From NCBI RefSeq assembly GCF_003364335.1, contig NZ_NXLX01000004.1, forward strand, positions 1 through 64,000: DNA of 64,000 nt, in the 5' to 3' direction. Origin of the DNA: Helicobacter anseris. Lineage in GTDB: Bacteria > Campylobacterota > Campylobacteria > Campylobacterales > Helicobacteraceae. Of the stretch, positions 1 through 8,875 are shown one piece after another. Position numbers and translations under genes: made by a program. A model generated the notes under the pieces. That model did not search any database. It had not been told where the DNA came from and saw only the letters and a list, made by a program, of their open reading frames with translations. Within the stretch, counting starts at the first letter, position 1, and every line of letters starts with the position of its first letter.

Positions 1-1332
1 TTATCCCTTAATAAACAAATTATAAATTAGTATTGTAAGAATAGTAGCTGGTGCTAAATAACGCAATGAAAATAACCAAAGCTCAAATGCAGCATTATTG
101 AAATAATGTTGAGTAAAGCTTCTTAATTTTTCTTTACCAATTACCCATCCTACAAATATGCAAGATGTTAAACCACCAAGTGTAAGTAAAATATTTGCAC
201 TTAACCAATCTGCACAATCAAATAAATTTTTGCCCATAATTTCTAGTTTGTTATTAGGATTGAGTGAAAAAATCAAAGCAACACCTACAACAAAAATTAA
301 AAAGGATAAAAACCAAGTTGCACTAAAACGATTGAGTTTTGTTTTTTCTTCTAGCCACTTTACAGAAGGCTCTAATAATGAAACTGTGCTTGAGATTCCA
401 GCAAATGCTAAGCCTATCATAAATAATAAACAAATGATATTGCCTGTTAATCCCATTTCTTTAAAAATCAATGGCAGTGTAATAAAAATAAGACCAGGAC
501 CACTTGCAGGTTCTGCATTATGTTCAAAAACAAAAGTAAAAATCATCACTCCAGCAATCAAAGAAATTAAAATCCCAGGAATCACAACCCACATTGCACT
601 AGAAAAAAGATTCTGTTTTTCTTCAGTTGTAGCAGCATAGGTGATGATTGTCCCAGCACCTATGGATAAAGAGAAAAACACTTGCCCTAAAGCATCTATT
701 AAGACCTTAGAGGTAATTTTACTAAAATCAAAATCAAACATAAAATGCACACCTTGTGAAAAAGAAGGTAGTGTCATTGAATAAATTAAAAGCCCAATAA
801 AAATAATAAACAATAGAGGCATAAGAATAAAATTTAAAACCTCAATTCCAGCTTTTACTCCACGAGCAACAAAATATCCTGTAATAAAAACAATCGCAAA
901 AAAACAAATAATTTGTGCCATAACACCTTCATTTAATAAATTTACAAAGATATCTTGAGATGTTTTTACATCAGAAGGTAGATTAAAACTTAGCATTACA
1001 AGATAATAAATCACCCAACCTAAAACTACACAATAAAAAGTTAAAACAAGAGGCCCGCCAATTAAAAAGATACCTCCCCATTTCCATTTTTTAGCTTTGG
1101 TAGTATCAAGAGCATTAAAAGAATCTTGCGTATTAGCTCTTCCCTTATTGCCAATAATCATTTCAGCCACGAGCATGGATACGCCTACTACTAGCGTTAT
1201 GGTTAGGAATAATAAAACAAAAGCTCCACCACCATTGCTTCCAGCCATATAGGGGAAACGCCAAATATGTCCTAAACCTATAGAGCTACCTAATGTAGCC
1301 ATTATAAAACCAAGTTTAGAAAAGTTGTTCAT
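1..1332 (-). CDS. Sodium-dependent neurotransmitter/amino-acid symporter (SNF/NSS family), copy 1
   Basis: A 443-residue inner-membrane protein of the LeuT-fold SNF family, expected to import an amino acid or related solute with Na+. TM1 carries the family signature GLGHIWRFP (residues 19-27), followed by SNGGGAF. TM6 is FFSLSIGAGTIITY (219-232), aligning with the substrate-binding TM6 of LeuT. About twelve hydrophobic segments are visible, the normal family size. The ATG follows the stop of the upstream paralogue by only 3 nt, so the two are co-transcribed; the AAGGG at the end of that gene can serve as ribosome site. The stop codon sits at the window edge, so the gene is complete. Substrate unknown. 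Confidence 0.9.
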   Translation of the reverse strand: MNNFSKLGFIMATLGSSIGLGHIWRFPYMAGSNGGGAFVLLFLTITLVVGVSMLVAEMIIGNKGRANTQDSFNALDTTKAKKWKWGGIFLIGGPLVLTFYCVVLGWVIYYLVMLSFNLPSDVKTSQDIFVNLLNEGVMAQIICFFAIVFITGYFVARGVKAGIEVLNFILMPLLFIIFIGLLIYSMTLPSFSQGVHFMFDFDFSKITSKVLIDALGQVFFSLSIGAGTIITYAATTEEKQNLFSSAMWVVIPGILISLIAGVMIFTFVFEHNAEPASGPGLIFITLPLIFKEMGLTGNIICLLFMIGLAFAGISSTVSLLEPSVKWLEEKTKLNRFSATWFLSFLIFVVGVALIFSLNPNNKLEIMGKNLFDCADWLSANILLTLGGLTSCIFVGWVIGKEKLRSFTQHYFNNAAFELWLFSLRYLAPATILTILIYNLFIKG

Positions 1333-1335
1333 TCC

Positions 1336-2667
1336 TTATCCCTTAATAAACAAATTATAAATTAGTATTGTAAGAATAGTAGCTGGTGCTAAATAACGCA
1401 ATGAAAATAACCAAAGCTCAAATGCAGCATTATTGAAATAATGTTGAGTAAAGCTTCTTAATTTTTCTTTACCAATTACCCATCCTACAAATATGCAAGA
1501 TGTTAAACCACCAAGTGTAAGTAAAATATTTGCACTTAACCAATCTGCACAATCAAATAAATTTTTGCCCATAATTTCTAGTTTGTTATTAGGATTGAGT
1601 GAAAAAATCAAAGCAACACCTACAACAAAAATTAAAAAGGATAAAAACCAAGTTGCACTAAAACGATTGAGTTTTGTTTTTTCTTCTAGCCACTTTACAG
1701 AAGGCTCTAATAATGAAACTGTGCTTGAGATTCCAGCAAATGCTAAGCCTATCATAAATAATAAACAAATGATATTGCCTGTTAATCCCATTTCTTTAAA
1801 AATCAATGGCAGTGTAATAAAAATAAGACCAGGACCACTTGCAGGTTCTGCATTATGTTCAAAAACAAAAGTAAAAATCATCACTCCAGCAATCAAAGAA
1901 ATTAAAATCCCAGGAATCACAACCCACATTGCACTAGAAAAAAGATTCTGTTTTTCTTCAGTTGTAGCAGCATAGGTGATAATAATACAAATACCTATAG
2001 ATAGGGAGTAAAACACTTGCCCTAAAGCATCTATTAAGACCTTAGAGGTAATTTTACTAAAATCAAAATCAAACATAAAATGCACACCTTGTGAAAAAGA
2101 AGGTAGTGTCATTGAATAAATTAAAAGCCCAATAAAAATAATAAACAATAGAGGCATAAGAATAAAATTTAAAACCTCAATTCCAGCTTTTACTCCACGA
2201 GCAACAAAATATCCTGTAATAAAAACAATTGCAAAAAAACAAATAATTTGTGCCATAACACCTTCATTTAATAAATTTACAAAGATATCTTGAGATGTTT
2301 TTACATCAGAAGGTAGATTAAAACTTAGCATTACAAGATAATAAATCACCCAACCTAAAACTACACAATAGTAAGTGAGGATTATTGGCCCACCAATTAA
2401 AAAGATACCTCCCCATTTCCATTTTTTAGCTTTGGTAGTATCAAGAGCATTAAAAGAATCTTGTGCATTAGCTCTTCCCTTATTACCAATAATCATTTCA
2501 GCCACAAGCAAAGAAATTCCAATGATAAAAATAATTGCTAAATAAAGCAAAACAAAAGCTCCACCACCACTGCTTCCAGCCATATAGGGGAAACGCCAAA
2601 TATGTCCTAAACCTATAGAGCTACCTAATGTAGCCATTATAAAACCAAGTTTAGAAAAGTTGTTCAT
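1336..2667 (-). CDS. Sodium-dependent symporter (SNF/NSS family), copy 2
   Basis: First gene of the tandem pair. I place the start at the ATG giving MNNFSKLGF, matching copy 1, because AAGGATT lies about 10 nt upstream; a further 11-residue upstream extension reads open but has no good ribosome site. The protein is 443 residues and nearly identical to copy 1, including an identical C-terminal half. It differs in TM2 (LLYLAIIFIIGISL), TM3 (PIILTYYC) and TM6 (FYSLSIGICIIITY). These blocks include positions that line the LeuT substrate site, so it may take a different solute from copy 1. The order with ybgC and DUF493 matches H. pylori HP0495-HP0498 from memory. Confidence 0.9.
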   Translation of the reverse strand: MNNFSKLGFIMATLGSSIGLGHIWRFPYMAGSSGGGAFVLLYLAIIFIIGISLLVAEMIIGNKGRANAQDSFNALDTTKAKKWKWGGIFLIGGPIILTYYCVVLGWVIYYLVMLSFNLPSDVKTSQDIFVNLLNEGVMAQIICFFAIVFITGYFVARGVKAGIEVLNFILMPLLFIIFIGLLIYSMTLPSFSQGVHFMFDFDFSKITSKVLIDALGQVFYSLSIGICIIITYAATTEEKQNLFSSAMWVVIPGILISLIAGVMIFTFVFEHNAEPASGPGLIFITLPLIFKEMGLTGNIICLLFMIGLAFAGISSTVSLLEPSVKWLEEKTKLNRFSATWFLSFLIFVVGVALIFSLNPNNKLEIMGKNLFDCADWLSANILLTLGGLTSCIFVGWVIGKEKLRSFTQHYFNNAAFELWLFSLRYLAPATILTILIYNLFIKG

Positions 2668-2700
2668 AATAAAAAATCCTTGTTTCAAAGTATATAACAT

Positions 2701-2733
2701 AGCTTAATCAAACTCTAGAAATTTGACTAAGCT
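2701..2733. promoter_or_regulatory. Inverted repeat upstream of the SNF pair (candidate operator)
   Basis: AGCTTAATCAAA and TTTGACTAAGCT are 12-bp arms (11 of 12 complementary) around a 9-nt spacer. The element lies 34 bp upstream of the SNF copy 2 start, just beyond a TATATA (minus strand, about 2690) that could be its -10 box. It is followed on the plus strand by a run of ten A before the ybgC promoter. It could be a repressor site or a transcript hairpin; I see no match to a named operator. Confidence 0.45.
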
Positions 2734-2838
2734 ATGAGCCTATCAAAAAAAAAATTAAAATTTTATTAAAAAAATCAATTTTATATTTTTGCAAGGTTTT
2801 GCTATTATTTCTAAGAAATATAGATATAGGGGATATAA

Positions 2839-3240
2839 GTGTATTTTAGGGTATATTATGAAGATACAGACTGCGGAGGAATTGTATATCATAGTAATTA
2901 TTTAAAATTTTGTGAGCGTGCAAGGAGTGAACTCTTTTTTAAAAATAATAGCTTACCAGAAACAAAAGAAGGATTTTTTGTTGTTGCAAGCATAGAAGCA
3001 AAATTTTTGAGTAGTGCAAAGCTAGGAGATTTAATTAGAATCAAGACAGAAACTTTAGAGATAAAAAATACTTCTTTGGTTTTGCGACAAAGGATTTTTC
3101 TGCATGATGATTGTAATGGCATTGATGGGCAGGAGATTTTTTCAATGGATGTAAAATTAGCTTTTTTGGATCGTGCAATAAAAAAGCCAAGGAGAATACC
3201 ACAATATATTTTGGAGATTATCAATGGAAGCAAAGATTGA
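2839..3240 (+). CDS. ybgC: Acyl-CoA thioesterase, YbgC-like hotdog-fold
   Basis: A 133-residue single-domain hotdog thioesterase that hydrolyses acyl-CoA esters. The N-terminal motif YYEDTDCGGIVYHSNYLKF (residues 6-24) contains the catalytic Asp and the VYHxNYL signature of the YbgC/4-hydroxybenzoyl-CoA thioesterase family. The start is GTG with AGGGGAT 6-8 nt upstream; no earlier start is in frame. The end overlaps the DUF493 gene by 17 nt, so the two are translationally coupled. The order matches HP0496-HP0495 in H. pylori as I recall it. Confidence 0.88.
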   Translation: MYFRVYYEDTDCGGIVYHSNYLKFCERARSELFFKNNSLPETKEGFFVVASIEAKFLSSAKLGDLIRIKTETLEIKNTSLVLRQRIFLHDDCNGIDGQEIFSMDVKLAFLDRAIKKPRRIPQYILEIINGSKD

Positions 3241-3466
3241 ATATCCCTGTAAATGGGAATATAGAATTATAGGAGAGGATGAAGATAAAATAAGGGAGTT
3301 TGTTTTTGAGCTTTTGGATAAGCAATACGAACTAGAAAGAAAAAATGCATCAAGTAATGGAAAGTATATTTCCTTGCATCTAATTGTAGAAGTTGATAAT
3401 GAAGAAGAGCGAAATTTGATTTTTCAGAAGCTGTTGAATTTTGAGGCTATTAAAATGGTTATCTAG
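3224..3466 (+). CDS. DUF493 family protein (YbeD-like)
   Basis: An 80-residue small alpha/beta protein resembling the DUF493/YbeD family (ACT-like fold, function unknown; HP0495 in H. pylori). The family pattern is visible: an N-terminal beta strand IEYPCKWEYRIIG (5-17), then a helix, then SSNGKYISLHLIVEV and a C-terminal strand. It overlaps the thioesterase gene by 17 nt, so it shares its transcript. No catalytic residues are apparent. Confidence 0.8.
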   Translation: MEAKIEYPCKWEYRIIGEDEDKIREFVFELLDKQYELERKNASSNGKYISLHLIVEVDNEEERNLIFQKLLNFEAIKMVI

Positions 3467-3533
3467 TGTTACAAAAAGTAATAGTGTATTTGTTGCTTAG
3501 AGATTCTATTTTGTTTCGCTTTAATGCGGTTGT

Positions 3534-3539
3534 TATAAT
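3534..3539 (+). promoter_or_regulatory. -10 box TATAAT of the AGCS symporter gene
   Basis: TATAAT preceded by TGT (extended -10), 63 bp upstream of the ATG at 3602. A strong ribosome site, CGGAGGTG, lies ahead of the start codon. The 135-base gap 3467-3601 holds nothing else I recognise. Confidence 0.6.
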
Positions 3540-3601
3540 TTTTTAGCATTGCAAATTTTTTGTATCTAAGTTAGCAATAAAGAAAATCGGAGGTGTTATA
3601 A

Positions 3602-5044
3602 ATGAATATAGATTTTTTTGTAAATTTTTTAGGAGGGGTAAATAATTGGCTTTATACCTATTATTTAGTAGGCTTATTAGTGTTTGTGGGTATTTTTTAT
3701 AGTTTGAGGCTTGGATTTGTTCAAATAGGACTTCTTGCTGAGAGTATCAAGGTTGTGACAGAAAAGCCAGAGACACAAAAGAAACATGCAGAGCACATTA
3801 GCCCTTTTCAGGCTTTAATGATTTCTACTGCTTCAAGAGTTGGTATTGGTAATATTGCTGGAATTGCTTTTGCTATTGTGGCGGGAGGTTCTGGAGCAAT
3901 ATTTTGGATGTGGGTTATGGCTTTTTTTGGTGGAGCGAGTGCTTTTGCTGAAAGCACATTGGCACAAATCTATAAGACAAAAGATGGTAAAGGCTTTAAA
4001 GGGGGACCAGCATATTATATGCAAAGAGCATTAAATATGAAATGGATGGGATCTTTATTTGCTATAGTGCTAATTTTAACTTATGCTTATGGATTTAATG
4101 GATTGCAATCTTATACGATGACTTCGGCTTTTGAGGTGTATTATAATAAAACTGCTAATGCAAATATTTTAAGTTTTGCAGATAGTAATTGGACACTTTA
4201 TATTGGTTGTATTTTGGCTGGTTTTTCTGCGATAATGTTTTTTAGTAAAAGTCATTTTATTGGAAAGGTAAGTTCTGTAATTGTGCCTTATATGGCTTTG
4301 GCTTATATTTGTCTTGCTTTGATTGTTATGATATTAAATTTTGAAAAAATACCTGATGTTATGAAAGATATTTTGACAAATGCGTTTGATTTTAAGGCAA
4401 TTTTTGGAGGTTTTGCAGGTAGTGCAATTGTTATAGGTATTAAAAGGGGGTTATTTTCTAATGAAGCAGGTATGGGTTCTGCGCCAAATGCCGCAGCAGC
4501 AGCTCATACAACTCACCCTGTTAAGCAAGGACTCGTGCAGTCTTTGAGTGTGTTTATTGATGTATTGGTTTGCTCTAGTTCTGCGTTTTTGGTACTTTTT
4601 TCTTCTTCCTTTGTTGCAAAGGGGCAAGAGCTTACGGCAATGCCTTTGGTGCAAAGTGCTATGACAGAGCATTTTGGTTCTTGGGGACTTTATTTTGTGA
4701 CAATAGCAATTGTGCTTTTTGCAATTACTTCTTTGATAGGAAATTATTATTATGCTCAAGCTAATATCAAATATTTAACAAAATCTAAAATAATAATGGT
4801 GTTGTTTCAGATAAGTGCTGTTGCAATGGTGTTTATAGGTTCTCAAATGGATTTAAAATTAGCATGGGAGTTAGCTGATATTTTTATGGGGTTAATGGCA
4901 ACTCTAAATATTATTGCTATTTTATTTTTATCAGATATTGTATTAAAAGCATTAAAGGATTATAAAAATCAAAGAAAACAAGGTTTAAATCCAAAATTTA
5001 GCGCAAAAAAGCTTGGAATTAAGAACACAGAATGTTGGGATTAA
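3602..5044 (+). CDS. Sodium:alanine/glycine symporter (AGCS family)
   Basis: A 480-residue polytopic membrane protein of the alanine/glycine:cation symporter family. Family hallmarks are ISTASRVGIGNIAGIAFAI (about residues 76-94), GGPAYYMQRAL (about 138-148) and GLFSNEAGMGSAPNAAAAA (about 285-303). Length is normal for the family. The likely substrate is alanine or glycine with Na+ or H+ (H. pylori equivalent HP0942/DagA by recall). The start is ATG with a strong ribosome site. It is a single-gene unit with its own promoter, ending at a bidirectional terminator shared with gatB. Confidence 0.9.
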   Translation: MNIDFFVNFLGGVNNWLYTYYLVGLLVFVGIFYSLRLGFVQIGLLAESIKVVTEKPETQKKHAEHISPFQALMISTASRVGIGNIAGIAFAIVAGGSGAIFWMWVMAFFGGASAFAESTLAQIYKTKDGKGFKGGPAYYMQRALNMKWMGSLFAIVLILTYAYGFNGLQSYTMTSAFEVYYNKTANANILSFADSNWTLYIGCILAGFSAIMFFSKSHFIGKVSSVIVPYMALAYICLALIVMILNFEKIPDVMKDILTNAFDFKAIFGGFAGSAIVIGIKRGLFSNEAGMGSAPNAAAAAHTTHPVKQGLVQSLSVFIDVLVCSSSAFLVLFSSSFVAKGQELTAMPLVQSAMTEHFGSWGLYFVTIAIVLFAITSLIGNYYYAQANIKYLTKSKIIMVLFQISAVAMVFIGSQMDLKLAWELADIFMGLMATLNIIAILFLSDIVLKALKDYKNQRKQGLNPKFSAKKLGIKNTECWD

Positions 5045-5082
5045 GTCCCTTTTCTTAGAAAAAAAGGGTGTAATATAAGATA

Positions 5083-5116
5083 AAAATAACCCTTGTGGAA
5101 TTATAAGGGTTATTTT
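5083..5116. terminator. Bidirectional terminator between AGCS symporter and gatB
   Basis: The 12-bp arms AAAATAACCCTT and AAGGGTTATTTT enclose a 10-nt loop, with T-rich tracts following on both strands. It lies between two convergent genes, and its right arm covers the gatB stop codon. Confidence 0.85.
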
Positions 5117-6540
5117 AATTTTTCTTTTAAAAGTTCATTTACTCTTGCTGGATTTGCACCTTTTATATTTTTCATAACTTGGCCAACAAAGAAACCAAAT
5201 AGCTTTTCTTTCCCGCTTTTAAATTCTTCTACTTTGTCTTGATTGGCATTCAATACCGCTTCAATTGTGCTTAATAGTGCCCCATCGTCGTTTATTTGTG
5301 CTAACCCCATAGAATCTATCAACAAATCAATGTCTCCACCCTTTTCTTTTACAAGAACTTTTAAAACATCTTTAGCATCTCTACCGCTTACTTTATTATC
5401 TTCTATGCGTTTGATTAGAGTAGAGAGCAATTCTGGGGTGATACCACAAGTTTGCAATGTGTTTCCATCCTTTAGTAATCCTTGAAGCTCAACAATCAGC
5501 CAAGTTACACATGCTTTGGGATTGATGTTTTGAGCAAGCATTTTTTCAAAAAAAGTTGCGAGTTCTAGGCTTGAGGTAAGTGTTTGAGCATCCTCTTCTT
5601 TAATGCCTAAAGTGCTTACATATCTTGCACGTTTTTCATCAGGCATTTCTGGAATCTTCCTTCCTTCTTCCATAAGCTCTTCATCAATATATACAGGAAG
5701 TAAGTCTGGATCTGGAAAATATCTATAATCCGCAGCTTCTTCTTTTCCTCTCATAGATCTTGTAATGCCTTTTGAGGTATCAAATAATCTTGTTTCTTGA
5801 ATAATCTCTAAATCATATTTTCCACTTTCCCAAGCATCAATTTGTCTTTGTGTTTCATATTCAATTGCTTTTTGGATAAATTTAAATGAGTTGAGATTTT
5901 TGATTTCTACTCTCGTATAAAGTTTTGTATCGCCTTTTGGTCGTATAGAAACATTGGCATCACATCGAAAACTACCCTCTTGCATATTTGCATCAGAAAT
6001 TTCTAAAAATCTTACAATTGAATGTAATTTTTTCAGATAAGCAACAGCCTCATCACTACTTCTCATATCTGGTTCGCTTACAATTTCAAGCAATGGAGTG
6101 CAAGCACGATTTAAATCTACTTTTGAAACATTAGCATCGTGGATATTTTTTCCAGCGTCTTCTTCCATATGAGCACGAGTGATTCCGATAGTTTTTTTCT
6201 CACCATTGAGACTGATTTCAATATATCCTTTTCCAACTATAGGAATCTCAAATTGACTAATCTGATAAGCCTTAGGTAAGTCCGGATAAAAATAATTTTT
6301 TCTTGCAAAGATGGAGTTTTGATTGATTGTTGCGTTGATAGCAGTTCCAAAGGCAATTGCTTTTTTTACAACTTCTTTATTTAAAACAGGTAACGCACCA
6401 GGCAGACCTAAGCAAGTGGGGCACACATTTTTATTTGGTTCATCTCCAAAACTTGTCGCACAAGAGCAGAAAATTTTTGTATTAGTATTGAGTTGTACAT
6501 GTACTTCAAGTCCTATGATAGTTTCAAATGCATTATTCAT
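5110..6540 (-). CDS. gatB: Aspartyl/glutamyl-tRNA amidotransferase subunit B
   Basis: 476 residues, normal for GatB. It activates Glu-tRNA(Gln) and Asp-tRNA(Asn) for transamidation as part of GatCAB. The N terminus [14 protein letters not shown] (about residues 6-19) and the zinc cysteines CSC...CPTC (about 27-42) with [10 protein letters not shown] are diagnostic, and the [11 protein letters not shown] motif is present. The C terminus has the GatB/YqeY tail domain ending in [10 protein letters not shown]. It overlaps the M16-like gene by 8 nt and is the last gene of the bamA-mqnC-M16-gatB unit. Confidence 0.97.
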   Translation of the reverse strand: MNNAFETIIGLEVHVQLNTNTKIFCSCATSFGDEPNKNVCPTCLGLPGALPVLNKEVVKKAIAFGTAINATINQNSIFARKNYFYPDLPKAYQISQFEIPIVGKGYIEISLNGEKKTIGITRAHMEEDAGKNIHDANVSKVDLNRACTPLLEIVSEPDMRSSDEAVAYLKKLHSIVRFLEISDANMQEGSFRCDANVSIRPKGDTKLYTRVEIKNLNSFKFIQKAIEYETQRQIDAWESGKYDLEIIQETRLFDTSKGITRSMRGKEEAADYRYFPDPDLLPVYIDEELMEEGRKIPEMPDEKRARYVSTLGIKEEDAQTLTSSLELATFFEKMLAQNINPKACVTWLIVELQGLLKDGNTLQTCGITPELLSTLIKRIEDNKVSGRDAKDVLKVLVKEKGGDIDLLIDSMGLAQINDDGALLSTIEAVLNANQDKVEEFKSGKEKLFGFFVGQVMKNIKGANPARVNELLKEKLK

Positions 6541-7831
6541 TATCTTTTTCCTCCATTGTTAAAATGCTAAAGGTTAAGTCATTTAATTCAACATGAGATT
6601 TAATATAACTATTGATTGTATCAAGGGAGATATCTTGGATTTGTTCAAGTTGTATTTGATCAAAATCAATAGGCAATCCTAAATAGAAATTTTGAAATTT
6701 TGTATTTAGCCTTTGAGAGAGTGTTTCTTTTTTTAGGGGTTCATTTCCCAATAAAAATTGTTTGGCACTATCCAATTCTTCTTGCGTGATTCCATTTTGG
6801 ATAAATTCTTTTACAATTTCTTTAACAAGACTAATGGCTTCTTGTTGATTATCAAGCTTTGTTTGTAAATATCCTGATGCATAACTTATGATTTTGCCAG
6901 TATTTACTCTTAAATATGCAGAATAGGCAAGACCTCTTTTTACGCGAATTTCTTCCATTAATCTAGAGCCAAAACCACTTGCACCAAGCACAAAGGATAG
7001 AATTTTAGCCTTATAGGAATCTTCTTTAAGATTTGATATATAAAATGGTGCTCCAAAATAGATATAAGCTTGCTGAGTTTCTTTATATGTAGTAATTTCT
7101 TCCTTGTTTGGATTGGCTTCATATTTATGAGTTTGAGCTTTAATGCCTGTATTTAAATTTGATAAGATATTTTTTATTTCTTGAAGAGTTTGTTTTTCAT
7201 CTATGTCTCCACCCATTGTAACAATCACTCTTGCAAGAGTAAGATTTTCTTGAATAAAATTTTTAATATCTTCAAGCGTGATATTTTCTAAACTTTCTTT
7301 TGTAGGGTTTTTGGCCAATGGAGTATCTTTAAAAAGAAGGGTTGAGAGGTTTTTATTTGCAATATAATCAAAATCATTCTCTTTTGCCAAAAGGGTATTG
7401 ATGGCATTTTGTTTGATTTTTTCAAGGGTATTTTGAGTGTAATTAGGATCTAATAAAAGCTCTTGTAATAGTTTTAGTGCTTCTTTTTGCTGTTCTTTAA
7501 GGAAACCTAGTTCTATATTTAGAGTTTCAATACCAGCAGTGCTATGAAGAGATATTGCACGCTTGTCAAGTTCCTCAGAAAATTTAATAACTCCTAAAGA
7601 TTTACTTCCTTCATTCAATAATTTTGCACTAAGTGATGAAAGTCCTGAAAGTTTTCCATCATTAATACTACCCCCTCCTAGAAAACTAAGACGTATAAAA
7701 CCAGCAGGAATTACTTGAGAATACTCAAAAATTACAGGAATTTCTTGATGATTGATTTTGATATATTCAATTGCTTTTGTTTGCATGAAAACTCCTAGAA
7801 ATAAAATTGCTGTAAAAAGAAATTTCATCAA
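6533..7831 (-). CDS. M16 (pitrilysin) family protein without visible zinc motif
   Basis: 432 residues with a signal-like N terminus ([20 protein letters not shown]). It has the two-domain layout of M16B peptidases: an N-terminal domain to about residue 210 and a C-terminal domain with the conserved [14 protein letters not shown] segment (about 300-315). The expected catalytic HxxEH in the first domain is not found; the aligned stretch reads [13 protein letters not shown]. It may therefore be a non-catalytic M16 subunit or scaffold, probably periplasmic. It overlaps mqnC by 4 nt and gatB by 8 nt. The position matches HP0657 (ymxG) by recall. Confidence 0.82.
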   Translation of the reverse strand: MMKFLFTAILFLGVFMQTKAIEYIKINHQEIPVIFEYSQVIPAGFIRLSFLGGGSINDGKLSGLSSLSAKLLNEGSKSLGVIKFSEELDKRAISLHSTAGIETLNIELGFLKEQQKEALKLLQELLLDPNYTQNTLEKIKQNAINTLLAKENDFDYIANKNLSTLLFKDTPLAKNPTKESLENITLEDIKNFIQENLTLARVIVTMGGDIDEKQTLQEIKNILSNLNTGIKAQTHKYEANPNKEEITTYKETQQAYIYFGAPFYISNLKEDSYKAKILSFVLGASGFGSRLMEEIRVKRGLAYSAYLRVNTGKIISYASGYLQTKLDNQQEAISLVKEIVKEFIQNGITQEELDSAKQFLLGNEPLKKETLSQRLNTKFQNFYLGLPIDFDQIQLEQIQDISLDTINSYIKSHVELNDLTFSILTMEEKDNE

Positions 7832-8874
7832 AAATACTCCAAAATTTCATATGCTGTATTTCGTTTTGCAGGCTTATCCCCAATATCTTTAATAAGCTTT
7901 ATCATCTCTTGTTGATTCATAGAATTGCTTGCACCAGCAGCAGAAACGACATTTTCTTCCATCATAGTGCTTCCCAAATCATTAGCCCCAAAAAGTAGGG
8001 CAAGTTGCCCAATATGAGAACCTTGAGTAACCCAAGAGCTTTGAATATTTTTAAAATTATCTAGATAAATTCTACTGCATGCAAGGAGTCTTAGATAGCG
8101 ATTTGATGAGGCTTTTGTGAGATTAGGGAATCTTGCTTGTAGTGGAGTATTTTGTGGTTGAAAGCTCCAGAGTATAAAAGCCCTAAATCCATTTGTTTCA
8201 TCTTGAAGTGATCGAATTCTATCCCAATGCTCTATAATATCTTCATCATTATCCACGCTACCAAACATCATAGTAGCAGTGCTTTTAATATCAAGTTTAT
8301 GTGCCTGTCTATGCACATCAATCCATTCATCAGAATCTAGCTTTTTTGGAGCAATCATATCTCTTACTCTATCGCTTAGTATTTCTGCACCTGCACCAGG
8401 AATTGAGGATAAGCCAGCATCTTTAAGACACTGCAAAACTTCTGTTATGCTTAGGTTTGATACTTTTGCAATGTAGTGAATTTCTATAGCAGAAAATCCA
8501 TGAATGGTGATTTCAGGGTATTTTTGATGGATATGAGCAACGAGGTTTTGATAGTAATCTATTTTGAGTTTTGGATGGACACCACCTTGAAAAAGTATTT
8601 GAGTTCCCCCAATTTCAAGTAATTCTTCTATTTTTTTATCAATTTCTTCAAAACTTAAGATATATCCATCTTCCTCACCAATTTTTCTTTTAAAAGCACA
8701 AAAATCACAATCTACCCAACATATATTTGTGTAATTGATATTGCGATCAACAATAAAAGTAGTAATTTTCTGTGGATGCAGTTGCGTTTTGATTTTATTT
8801 GCCATTACTCCCAAATCTTTTAATGATGCATTTTGCATGAGATCTAATATTTCTTTATTTGTAATTCGTGACAT
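7828..8874 (-). CDS. mqnC: Dehypoxanthine futalosine cyclase (radical SAM)
   Basis: A 348-residue radical SAM enzyme of the futalosine route to menaquinone, converting dehypoxanthine futalosine to its cyclic form. The cluster motif CWVDCDFCAF is CxxxCxxC. The middle holds GGVHPKLKIDYY and the C terminus LGSTMMEENVVSAAGA, typical of the MqnC/MqnE group. I choose the ATG at 8874 (MSRITNKEIL), with AAGG about 9 nt upstream and only 1 nt after the bamA stop; the open frame extends 20 codons further into bamA without a better start. Order bamA-mqnC matches HP0655-HP0656. Confidence 0.93.
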   Translation of the reverse strand: MSRITNKEILDLMQNASLKDLGVMANKIKTQLHPQKITTFIVDRNINYTNICWVDCDFCAFKRKIGEEDGYILSFEEIDKKIEELLEIGGTQILFQGGVHPKLKIDYYQNLVAHIHQKYPEITIHGFSAIEIHYIAKVSNLSITEVLQCLKDAGLSSIPGAGAEILSDRVRDMIAPKKLDSDEWIDVHRQAHKLDIKSTATMMFGSVDNDEDIIEHWDRIRSLQDETNGFRAFILWSFQPQNTPLQARFPNLTKASSNRYLRLLACSRIYLDNFKNIQSSWVTQGSHIGQLALLFGANDLGSTMMEENVVSAAGASNSMNQQEMIKLIKDIGDKPAKRNTAYEILEYF

Positions 8875-8875
8875 T

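Larger units (their letters stand above)
1..2667. repeat. Tandem duplication of an SNF transporter gene, period 1335 bp
   Basis: Bases 1-1332 repeat at 1336-2667 with an offset of 1335. The first ~640 bases (3' half of each gene) look identical, including synonymous and antisense positions. Divergence is confined to short blocks in copy 1 near 645-680, 1030-1060 and 1170-1245. Uneven divergence of this kind points to gene conversion between copies. Confidence 0.9.

Noticed and set aside
158-1975. Two identical 160-residue plus-strand open frames (158-640 and 1493-1975)
   Set aside because: They are antisense to the SNF genes and identical only because the genes are duplicated. No ribosome site or family match.
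3833-4759. Several open frames on both strands inside the AGCS symporter gene
   Set aside because: Shadow frames of a well-identified gene; no start signals or family features.
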